A stretch of DNA of 64,000 nt from CAVPCY01 sp963702525. GTDB taxonomy: Bacteria > Actinomycetota > Coriobacteriia > Anaerosomatales > PHET01. The stretch spans positions 248,001-312,000 of the forward strand of contig CAVPCY010000013.1 of the NCBI GenBank assembly GCA_963702525.1, given 5' to 3'. The position numbers and the translations under genes were made by a program. Under the pieces are notes generated by a model that was not told the DNA's origin, made no database searches, and worked only from the letters and a program-made list of their open reading frames with translations. This document shows, piece after piece, positions 56,977 through 64,000 of the stretch (position 1 is its first letter; every line of letters starts with the position of its first letter).

Positions 56977-57272
56977 TGAAGCCGCGCAAGACCCCAACGC
57001 GCACCTGCACCGCCTGCTCTACGTCGAGTGACAAGCGGCGGTTCGTGCGGGTGGTACGGACACCGGAAGGCCACGTCGAGATCGATCCGACCGGCAAGGC
57101 CAACGGGCGTGGGGCGTACCTGTGCGCGGACCCGGACTGCTTCGAGATCGCCCGTAAGCGACGGCGTCTCGATTCGGCACTCCGGGTGAGTCTGAGAGAC
57201 GACGACTACACGAGACTGCGACGCGACTTCGACGAGCTACTCGCCAACAAGAGCTCGAAGCAAGGAGAGTGA
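56976..57272 (+). CDS. YlxR (DUF448) family RNA-binding protein
   Basis: A small basic protein always found between nusA and infB. RTCTACSTSSDKRRFVRVV, DPTGKANGRGAYLC and the closing ALRVSLRDDD are typical. ATG 56976 forms a TGATG junction with the nusA stop; GTG 56973 is also in frame. About 98 residues. In a few species it affects transcription; its exact role is open. Confidence 0.92.
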   Translation: MKPRKTPTRTCTACSTSSDKRRFVRVVRTPEGHVEIDPTGKANGRGAYLCADPDCFEIARKRRRLDSALRVSLRDDDYTRLRRDFDELLANKSSKQGE

Positions 57273-57280
57273 CCACTTAG

Positions 57281-59833
57281 ATGCCCGCGATGAGAGTCCA
57301 TGAGCTCGCCAAAGAGTTCGGGATGACAAGCAAGGAGCTGCTCGACAAGCTCCAGGCGATGAAGATCCCTGCCAAGAATCACGCGTCGACGCTGGTCGAG
57401 GCGTACGTGGACAAGATCCGCAAGGAGCTCGGCCCCGAGATCGCCGAGCGTCAGATGCAGATCGAGGCCGAGCGCAAAGCCGCCGAAGAGGCCGAGGCGG
57501 CTGTCAAGGCCGCCGAAGAGGCACGCCGCAAGGCCGAGGAGGAAGAGCGCCGCAAGGCCGAGGAGGCCGAACGCAAGGCGCGCGAAGAGGAGCGCAAGGC
57601 GCGCGAGGCCGAGCAGCTCCGCCTTCAGGAAGAGGCGTCCAAGCGTGCCGAGGAGGAGCGTGCCTCCAGGCAAGAGGCCGAGACCGCAGACGCGCGTGCA
57701 CTCATCGAAGCGAAGGTGACCCCTGCGGCACCTGCTGCGAAGCCCAAGAAGAAGGCCGCCCCAAAGCCCGTGGTCGAAGAGGTCGAGGTCGCCCCGCCCG
57801 ACGCGCGTTCAACGCTTGAAGCGGCGATCGCCGCCGAGGCAGCGCGGCTCGGCGCCGAACAAGCCACTCGCCAAGAGAAGGTCGAAGAAGAGCGCTACCG
57901 CCAGATGGCACGCGAGGCAGAGCAGCTGCAGCGCGACAAGGTCATCGAAGAGGCGAAAGCCGCCGTTGCCGCCGCTCAGGCGGACGGCGGCAAGCGCAAG
58001 AAGAAGAAGCACAAGAAGACGGGCGAGGAAGCGGAAGCTGCCCGTCTGCACGACGAGGCCACCCACGTCGAACTGCCCAGCGGCGGCGACTCTGTCTCGG
58101 TCACCGAAGGCGTCACCGTCGGTGACTTCGCGGACCTCCTGGATGTGCCTGCCAACGACGTCATCAAGCGGCTCTTCATGCTCGGCTCGCCGCTCACCGT
58201 GAACCAGCCGATGATGCGCGACGTCATCGAGATCATCGCCGAGGACATGGGGCGCGAGGTCCGCGTCGTCAAGCCCGAGGAAGAGGCGGGCTGGACGTTC
58301 GAGGACAACGAAGAGGACCTGGAACCCAGAAGCCCTGTCGTCACGGTCATGGGCCACGTCGACCACGGCAAGACGTCCCTTCTCGACGCGATCCGCGAGA
58401 CCGGAGTGGCGGCGACCGAGGCCGGCGGCATCACGCAGCACATCGGTGCGTCCGTCGTCCACAAGAACGGCCGACAGATCACCTTCATCGACACCCCGGG
58501 ACACGAGGCGTTCACCGCCATGCGTGCCCGCGGCGCGAACATCACCGATATCGTCATCCTGGTCGTGGCAGCCGACGACGGCGTCATGCCGCAGACCGTC
58601 GAGGCGATTCACCACGCGAAGGCGGCCGGCGTGCCGATAATCGTCGCCGTCAACAAGATCGACAAGGATGGGGCCAACCCCGAGACGGTCAAGCAGATGC
58701 TCACCGAGCACGAGATCGTGCCCGAGGAGTGGGGCGGCACCAACATCTTCGTCGAAGTCTCGGCGAAGAAGCGCATCAACATCGAGGACCTGCTCGAGAT
58801 GGTCCTGCTGCAGGCCGACGTACTGGAGCTGAAGGCGAACCCATCCGCGCACGCCTCCGGAGTGGTCATCGAAGCGAACCTCGACAAGGGCCGCGGTCCG
58901 GTTGCGACCGTTCTGGTCCAGCGTGGCACGCTGCGCATCGGGGACACGCTTGTCGCGGGCAGCACCTACGGCCGAGTCCGCGCGCTCATCGATCCGCTGG
59001 GTCACAACGTCGACGTCGCAGGGCCTGCCGATCCGGTCGAGATACTGGGCCTCAACAGCGTTCCGAGCGCCGGAGACGAGTTCCGCGTCTTCGCCGACGA
59101 ACGTGACGCGCGCAACCTGGCAGAAGAGCGCGCGATGAAGCAGCGCATACGTGAGCAGGCGGCGACCAAGAAGCACGTCTCCCTGGACGACCTGTTCGAC
59201 CGTATCGCCGAAGGCGAGCTCAAGGACCTCAATCTCGTGGTCAAGGCCGACGTTCAAGGCTCCATCGAGGCCCTGAAGGACGCTCTGGACAAGATGGACC
59301 AGACCGAGGTGCGTATCAACGTTATCCACTCGGCGGTCGGTGCGATCACCGAGTCCGACATCATGCTGGCCGACGCGTCCGACGCCATCGTCATCGGCTT
59401 CAACGTGCGCCCCCAGCCCAAGGCCAAGGCGCTCGCCGAGACCGAGAAGGTCGACGTCCGCCTCTACCGCGTCATCTACCAGGCGATCGAGGAGATCAAC
59501 GCCGCCCGCGTGGGCATGCTCGCGCCGGACTTCGTCGAGCAGGACACGGCCCATATCGAGATTCGCGAGCTGTTCAGGGTCCCCAAGGCCGGCGTCGTAG
59601 CGGGCTGCTACGTGCAAGACGGCGAGATCACCCGAGACGACCTTGTCCGCATCGTTCGCGACGGCACGGTCGTCCACGAAGGCAAGATGTCGTCATTGCG
59701 CCGGTTCAAAGACGACGTCAAGTCGGTCAAGTCGGGCTACGAATGCGGCATCTCGATCGAGGGCTTCCAGGACATCAAGGAAGGCGACGTCATCGAGGGA
59801 TACAAGGTCATCGAAGTTGCGCGTGAGTCATAG
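57281..59833 (+). CDS. infB: Translation initiation factor IF-2
   Basis: GTPase that places initiator fMet-tRNA on the 30S. The 850-residue product has an N-terminal IF2N fold (MRVHELAKEFGMTSKELL), a Glu/Ala/Lys/Arg-rich helical linker (about 50-250), a Lys-rich KRKKKKHKK near residue 244, a second IF2N part, then G1 GHVDHGKT near residue 358, DTPGHEAF, NKIDKDGA, and domains II to IV. The frame is intact across 2.5 kb. Confidence 0.97.
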   Translation: MPAMRVHELAKEFGMTSKELLDKLQAMKIPAKNHASTLVEAYVDKIRKELGPEIAERQMQIEAERKAAEEAEAAVKAAEEARRKAEEEERRKAEEAERKAREEERKAREAEQLRLQEEASKRAEEERASRQEAETADARALIEAKVTPAAPAAKPKKKAAPKPVVEEVEVAPPDARSTLEAAIAAEAARLGAEQATRQEKVEEERYRQMAREAEQLQRDKVIEEAKAAVAAAQADGGKRKKKKHKKTGEEAEAARLHDEATHVELPSGGDSVSVTEGVTVGDFADLLDVPANDVIKRLFMLGSPLTVNQPMMRDVIEIIAEDMGREVRVVKPEEEAGWTFEDNEEDLEPRSPVVTVMGHVDHGKTSLLDAIRETGVAATEAGGITQHIGASVVHKNGRQITFIDTPGHEAFTAMRARGANITDIVILVVAADDGVMPQTVEAIHHAKAAGVPIIVAVNKIDKDGANPETVKQMLTEHEIVPEEWGGTNIFVEVSAKKRINIEDLLEMVLLQADVLELKANPSAHASGVVIEANLDKGRGPVATVLVQRGTLRIGDTLVAGSTYGRVRALIDPLGHNVDVAGPADPVEILGLNSVPSAGDEFRVFADERDARNLAEERAMKQRIREQAATKKHVSLDDLFDRIAEGELKDLNLVVKADVQGSIEALKDALDKMDQTEVRINVIHSAVGAITESDIMLADASDAIVIGFNVRPQPKAKALAETEKVDVRLYRVIYQAIEEINAARVGMLAPDFVEQDTAHIEIRELFRVPKAGVVAGCYVQDGEITRDDLVRIVRDGTVVHEGKMSSLRRFKDDVKSVKSGYECGISIEGFQDIKEGDVIEGYKVIEVARES

Positions 59834-59842
59834 GAGCGCAGT

Positions 59843-60235
59843 GTGAGCAGAGAGTCATTCGGGCGGAAGAACGACGAACAGGCGCGTGAGGTGCTCGCCT
59901 CCATCCTCGCGACCGAGATCAGCGACCCGCGGGTCGCCCTTGTCACGGTCACGGGCGCGAAGGTGAGCTCGGACCGCAGCTACGTCGAGGTGTTCGTGAG
60001 CGCAAGCCCGGAGCGCTACGACGAGGTGCTCGCCGGTCTCGAGTCGGCGAAGGGCCGCATCCGCTCGCTCATGGGCTCGGCAGTTGGCTGGCGTGTGACC
60101 CCTGAGCTGCGTTTTCACATCGACCCTAGCATCGACGAGGGGGAGCGCATCACCCAGGCGCTCTCCCACGTTCCCCCCACGCTGGTGGATGGTGTGGGCG
60201 CCGAGCCTAGCGTCGACGAAGACGACCTCGAGTAG
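59843..60235 (+). CDS. rbfA: Ribosome-binding factor A
   Basis: KH-type 16S maturation factor. The 130-residue product has REVLASILATEISDPRVALVTVTGAKVSSDRSYVEV and LRFHIDPSIDEGERI. The GTG start follows 10 bases after infB. The frame is intact. Confidence 0.95.
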   Translation: MSRESFGRKNDEQAREVLASILATEISDPRVALVTVTGAKVSSDRSYVEVFVSASPERYDEVLAGLESAKGRIRSLMGSAVGWRVTPELRFHIDPSIDEGERITQALSHVPPTLVDGVGAEPSVDEDDLE

Positions 60236-60244
60236 CGCAACGCG

Positions 60245-61220
60245 ATGAAGGCGGCGCTTCACCATGCAGCGGTCGCGTTGCGCAAGGCCACGTCGGTCGT
60301 CGTGTGCGCGCACGTGCGACCCGACGGCGACGCCATAGGGTCGACGCTCGCCCTCACACTGGCCCTGCGAGACATCGGCGTGCACGCCATCCCCACGCTC
60401 GCCGACGCGCGTCCGGCCTCAGCGACCTACTCGTGGCTTCCCGGCTTCTCGCTCTACACCGCGGCGTCGGACCTCGAGCCACCCTCGCACTTCGTGGCCC
60501 TCGATACGCCGATACCCGACCGATTGGGAGTTGCTCGCGAGCTGTCCGAGTCCGCCGGCACGCTGCTGGTCATCGACCATCATCCCGACGCCACGGAGTA
60601 CGGAGACGTTCACGTACTGGACTCCTCGGCGGCCGCGACCGGCCAGCTGGTGTGGCGGTTGCTCGACGCGCTCGACGCACCGAGGACGCCGGAGACGGCT
60701 CTGTGCTGCTACACCGCGCTGCTCACCGACACGGGGCGCTTCCAGTACCAGAACACATCACCGGACGCCCTCAGGGCTGCCGCTGAGATGATCGAAGCGG
60801 GGGTCGATCCTTCCGAGGCAGCCCGCCTCATCTACCACGACCGTTCCGCTGGTTCGCTGGCCCTCGAGGCGCGTGCGATGACGCCGCCTCACCATCGCCA
60901 ACGGCGGCCGCGTCGCCTACTCGTGGGTGACCGACGCCGACTTCGACGAGCTTGGAGTGCTTCCCGAGGAAGCGGAGGGCCTGCCGGACGCGGTGCGCGT
61001 TGTCCGCGGCGTGGATGTGATCGCGCTCATGCGGGAGCGGGGCGACGAGGTCCGAGTGAACCTTCGCGCCAAGAACTCCTTCGACGTCGCTGGAGTGGCC
61101 CGGCGTTTCGGGGGCGGCGGCCATCCGGCTGCAGCGGGATTCACGTGGGGTTCCCCCGGCGTGGATACGCTGCTGCCCGAGCTGCTGCCCGTGCTTCCGG
61201 GAGGATCCCGTAGCCGATGA
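60245..61220 (+). CDS. nrnA: DHH/DHHA1 phosphoesterase NrnA-like, one apparent frameshift
   Basis: Bifunctional nanoRNase/pAp phosphatase type. VRPDGDAIGS, the DHH motif in VIDHHPDA and TGRFQYQNTSP are in frame 2; the DHHA1 domain with RFGGGGHPAAAGF is in frame 3. One extra base near 60884 joins ARAMTRLTIANGGRVAYSWV. Restored length is about 324 residues. The rbfA-nrnA-truB-ribF order is typical for Gram-positives. The stop overlaps truB. Confidence 0.92.
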
Positions 61221-62156
61221 GTGCGGCGCGTCGTGGTGCGACCGGCTTGTCGGGCATCCTGCTGGTCGACAAACCTGAAGGTATGACCAGCCACGATGTG
61301 GTCGCGATCGTACGGCGCGCGACAGGTGAGGGACGCGTCGGCCACGCCGGAACCCTCGATCCGGCGGCCACCGGCCTGCTCGTCGTGCTAGTGGGGCCGG
61401 CGACACGCCTGGAACCCTACCTCTCGTCGGCCACCAAGTCCTACGAGGCGACGATCGCATTCGGCGCTGCGACCGACACCGACGATGCTGATGGCGCGGT
61501 CATCGCAACCTCGCCCGTCCCCACAGAGGTGGGCGACCCCGTGTATGCACGGGCACTACTGGCTCGCTTGCTCGGCGACTCTGAGCAGATGCCTCCGACG
61601 TACTCCGCGATCAAGACCGCCGGCGAGGTGGCCCACCGCGTGGCGCGGGCCGGCGGTGAGGTCGTGGTCCGACCCCGTGCGATTCGAGTGGACGAAGCGC
61701 GACTCCTGGATGTGGATCCGGAGACCGAATCGTGGCGCGTGGCCTTCACCGTCTCCAAGGGCACCTACATCCGCGCACTTGCGCGCGATGTGGGGCTTGC
61801 TGCGGACACGCACGCCCACCTCAGCGGCCTCACGCGCACGAATTCGGGACGCGCTTCGCCTCAGCGACGCACACGCACTCGACGCGATCGTGTCACACGC
61901 CGAGGCACACACGCTCGATCAGTTGTGGGCCGACCCGGTCGACGCTCTTGGCCTGCCCGTCATCGAGACGGCGCCTGAGACCGTGACGGACGGCCGTCCG
62001 CTTCGGGCGGAGTTGGCGCTCGATCTCGCCGAGGGAGCGCTCGCGGCAGTTGTCGGCGGCGATCCGAGCAGCCTGCTCGCGGTCTATCGGCTCACGAGCG
62101 CTAGACTGGTCCCTGTCGTGGTCATGCCCGGTGGGGTGGTGAGGGGAGCACGGTGA
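61217..62156 (+). CDS. truB: tRNA pseudouridine-55 synthase TruB, one apparent frameshift
   Basis: GILLVDKPEGMTSHDVV and VGHAGTLDPAATGLL with the catalytic Asp are at the N-terminus, and SAIKTAGEVAHRVARAG and SKGTYIRALARDVG follow. One extra base near 61840 moves frame 2 to 3; the C-terminal part (LRLSDAHALDAI to GGVVRGAR) has the PUA-like ending. Restored length is about 312 residues. Overlaps on both sides. Confidence 0.93.
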
Positions 62157-63559
62157 GTTGTCGCATCGTCCAGGTGGGCTCTCGGCCCGCTTTCGTCGGC
62201 CGTGGAGTATGCGCCATCGGTGTCTTCGACGGTGTTCACGCCGGGCACGCGGCCCTCGTGCGTGACGCCGTGGTACTCGCACGGCGCATCGGAGTGGAGG
62301 CATACGCGATCACGTTCGACCGCGATCCCGACCAGGTGATCACTCCCGCAACCGCCGCACCACAGCTGCTCACCCTCGAGGAGAAGGCGTCGTTCCTGTG
62401 CGACCAAGGCCTTGACGCCGTTCTCGTCGTCCCATTCACCGCGGACCTCGCCAGGATCACGCCCTCGGAGTTCTACTCGGATGTGCTCCTGGCCCTTGTC
62501 GATCCCGTCGCAATAGTGGTCGGCGAGGACTTCCATTTCGGACACCGGGCACAGGGCAACGTCGAGACCCTGGCCGTGCTCGCCAAGCCGCGTGGCGTCG
62601 ACGTGGTTCCCCACGCGCTCGTCGCACAGGATAGCGGCCCTGTGACCTCCACTCGCATCCGAGGACTCGTTGCTGCGGGCGAGATGGAGGCGGCAGCCGA
62701 GCTCCTCGGCCGACCACACCGAGTGAGCGGCACCGTCGTACGGGGTCGGGGAGAGGGAGCTGGCATCGGGGTCCCTACGGCCAATGTCGACCCCGTTGTC
62801 TACGCGGCTCTGCCGAAAGCCGGCGTCTATGCCGGTCGGGCGATCGTTGGCGACAGCCACTGGCCCGCTGCCGTCTCGGTCGGCCGGCCGCCGACCTTCT
62901 CAGCCGCCACCGACGTACTTGAGGTACACCTCATCGACTTCGAGGGCGACCTCTATGGCGCGCCCCTGACCGTGGAGTTCCTTGCACGCCTGAGAGACCA
63001 GAGGCGATTCGACTCACTGCCCGAACTGCTCACGGCCATGCGTGCCGACATCGCGACGGCGGGCCGTATCGCGGCCGAAGCTGAGAGGGACGCGACACCG
63101 CCCGCAGCGATCGAGCCGGATGACTGGGATGCGAACCCGCTCACGGGCATCGTGGGGGACTTCTTCGACGCGATCACCCTCGGCGCCACGGAAGCCGATC
63201 GCGACGTCTTGGAAGACGGCTCAGCCGTCGTCGAAGACCCCGAAGCGCTCGAGGCCGCCGAGCGCGCCGTGGCCGACCTCGAGCCGGTCGACGTCTACTC
63301 GGACTTCGATGAGACCTGGGTAGAGGTCCTGGGTCCGGTCTCGCTCGTCAACGTGACCGCGCGACTTCGTTCGTTCGAGATCACCTCGCCCTTGAGCGCG
63401 GAAGACATACCCTTTGCCTGGGACCCCCTTTCCCCCGAGGATCTGACGACCGTGCGTCCCGAACTCGTGAGCGCTCAGCGCTTCCACCTCTATGTCCCGC
63501 CCGAGCACGCGGCGCGCGCCCGTGAACTCGTCGCCTGGTGGGAGAGGGACACGCTATAG
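62153..63559 (+). CDS. ribF: Bifunctional riboflavin kinase/FAD synthetase RibF with long C-terminal extension
   Basis: Makes FMN and FAD. The FAD synthetase part (about 1-160) has IGVFDGVHAGHAALV and VGEDFHFGHRAQGN with STRIRGLV. The flavokinase part (about 183-305) has GRGEGAGIGVPTANVD, GVYAGRA and EVHLIDFEGDLYGAPLTVEFLARLR. Usual RibF ends there at about 310; here about 158 more residues follow, first acidic (ATEADRDVLEDGSAVVEDPE), then a beta-type segment, ending RFHLYVPPEHAARARELVAWWE, which resembles a DUF2007-type motif. There is no frameshift at the junction, so the extension looks real. Confidence 0.9.
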   Translation: MSCRIVQVGSRPAFVGRGVCAIGVFDGVHAGHAALVRDAVVLARRIGVEAYAITFDRDPDQVITPATAAPQLLTLEEKASFLCDQGLDAVLVVPFTADLARITPSEFYSDVLLALVDPVAIVVGEDFHFGHRAQGNVETLAVLAKPRGVDVVPHALVAQDSGPVTSTRIRGLVAAGEMEAAAELLGRPHRVSGTVVRGRGEGAGIGVPTANVDPVVYAALPKAGVYAGRAIVGDSHWPAAVSVGRPPTFSAATDVLEVHLIDFEGDLYGAPLTVEFLARLRDQRRFDSLPELLTAMRADIATAGRIAAEAERDATPPAAIEPDDWDANPLTGIVGDFFDAITLGATEADRDVLEDGSAVVEDPEALEAAERAVADLEPVDVYSDFDETWVEVLGPVSLVNVTARLRSFEITSPLSAEDIPFAWDPLSPEDLTTVRPELVSAQRFHLYVPPEHAARARELVAWWERDTL

Positions 63560-63592
63560 CGCGGACACACACGGCACGCCCGGTGCCGTGTG

Positions 63593-63615
63593 TGCTATAC
63601 TCTCTCGGCTCTAAC
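63593..63615 (+). promoter_or_regulatory. rpsO promoter with box shared with rpsB
   Basis: TG-C-TATACT, one base, TCTCGGCTCTAAC, about 95 bases upstream of rpsO; see the rpsB promoter at 44732. No clear -35 is visible. Confidence 0.65.
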
Positions 63616-63695
63616 GACTACCCCGGCCTGAGAGGCGCGCGCCACCTGCGGCTATCCCGGACCGGGGCGGACTCCACATGAAAGGTGGACCTGAT
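63616..63695 (+). promoter_or_regulatory. rpsO 5' leader with hairpin over the Shine-Dalgarno
   Basis: TCCAC (63673-63677) pairs with GTGGA (63685-63689), placing AAAGGTGG, the rpsO Shine-Dalgarno, in the loop and 3' arm. S15 controls its own synthesis through its leader in several bacteria, so this is a plausible regulatory element. Confidence 0.45.
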
Positions 63696-63965
63696 ATGCC
63701 GCTGTCCAAGGACACGAAGGCGACCATCATCGCCGAGTACAAGCGCGGTGACGTCGATACCGGCTCGACCGAGGTGCAGGTCGCGCTACTGACTCAGCGC
63801 ATACGCGACCTTACCGAGCACCTCAAGACCCACAAGAAGGATCACCACACCCGTCGTGGCCTTCTCAAGCTCGTCGGCCAGCGCCGCCGCCTTCTCAACT
63901 ACCTGAAGAAGAGCGACATCGAGCGCTACCGCGCTGTCATCGCCCAGCTGGGCATTCGCGGCTAG
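63696..63965 (+). CDS. rpsO: 30S ribosomal protein S15
   Basis: An 89-residue protein binding the central domain of 16S rRNA. DTGSTEVQVALLTQRIRDLTEHLK and DHHTRRGLLKLVGQRRRLLNYLK are the family core. ATG 63696 has AAAGGTGG at 8 bases; the upstream in-frame ATG at 63678 precedes that site. Nothing recognisable follows in the last 35 bases. Confidence 0.97.
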   Translation: MPLSKDTKATIIAEYKRGDVDTGSTEVQVALLTQRIRDLTEHLKTHKKDHHTRRGLLKLVGQRRRLLNYLKKSDIERYRAVIAQLGIRG

Positions 63966-64000
63966 ACACCCAAGGGAACCAAGAAGGCGGGAGCGCAACT

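Noticed and set aside
57809..59677. Long minus-strand open frame (about 620 codons) opposite infB
   Set aside because: High G+C coding strands create long antisense frames. It has no recognisable motif, and the plus strand is an intact IF-2.
1..64000. Programmed +1 frameshifting as the reason for the many frame changes
   Set aside because: There is no shared slippery site, the genes are unrelated and essential, and prfB, the classic case, is not here. Scattered one-base differences in homopolymers fit sequence error better.
1..64000. CRISPR arrays, toxin-antitoxin pairs, defence islands, transposases, tRNA or rRNA genes
   Set aside because: No direct repeat array, terminal inverted repeats, transposase motifs or cloverleaf-forming segments were found on reading the intergenic regions; all gaps are short.

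Overview
The window is a gene-dense, high-G+C housekeeping stretch of a bacterial chromosome, and nearly every gene lies on the plus strand. The most likely source is a high-G+C Gram-positive of the actinobacterial line, possibly related to Coriobacteriia. This is an inference from several traits: the fab cluster with FabK-type rather than FabI-type enoyl reductases, the FakA/FakB pair, zinc-binding L28 and L32, a WhiG/FliA-type sigma factor next to rpsB, TrmFO, class II (GlpX) fructose bisphosphatase, and a DUF1858 redox-type protein. No rRNA, tRNA, CRISPR, insertion sequence, prophage or integron was seen. No stretch above 300 bases lacks a gene.

Layout. 1-5.2 kb: priA (5' end cut off), def, fmt, rsmB, glpX. 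5.3-8 kb: convergent fmdB, then a PASTA/degenerate-amidase membrane protein coupled to an M23 peptidase. 8-9.5 kb: TPP riboswitch, thiT, thiN (thiamine uptake and pyrophosphorylation). 9.5-11.6 kb: GAF/HD-GYP protein and rpmB on the minus strand. 11.7-18 kb: DUF1858, Asp23/Gls24, fakA, fakB, recG, rsmD, coaD. 18-27 kb: coiled-coil protein, DUF177, rpmF, plsX, fabH, fabK, fabD, fabG, acpP, a second fabK-like gene, fabF, which is a nearly complete fatty-acid elongation set without fabZ or acc genes. 26.7-37.4 kb: rnc, smc, ftsY, lepB, ffh, rpsP, khpA, rimM, trmD, lepB, lepB (chromosome folding, SRP targeting and signal peptide cleavage, ribosome and tRNA maturation). 37.5-44.7 kb: rplS, rnhB, yraN, comM, dprA, trmFO, xer, sigma factor. 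44.8-53.3 kb: rpsB, tsf, pyrH, frr, uppS, cdsA, dxr, rseP, ispG. 53.4-64 kb: proS, rimP, nusA, ylxR, infB, rbfA, nrnA, truB, ribF, rpsO.

Many genes overlap by 4 bases (ATGA or GTGA), so translational coupling is the rule. Likely promoters are of two kinds: TTGNCC-type -35 with 17-bp spacing (ffh, rpsP, rplS), and extended -10 boxes beginning TGCTA without a clear -35 (rpmF, acpP, rpsB, proS, rimP, rpsO).

A major caution: about 42 apparent single-base indels interrupt 24 conserved, mostly essential genes. Nearly all read as one extra base, often in a short homopolymer, and restoring the frame gives normal family lengths (Frr 185, Dxr 382, SMC about 1187 residues). I treat these as sequence errors and annotate each gene as one CDS across the shifts. 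No undescribed system of the defence or mobile kind is present. The most unusual items are a near-identical promoter/initial-transcript box shared by rpsB and rpsO, a terminator-like hairpin in the rimP-nusA leader, a Cys/His tail on NusA, a long C-terminal extension on RibF, and a PASTA protein with a catalytically dead amidase fold.
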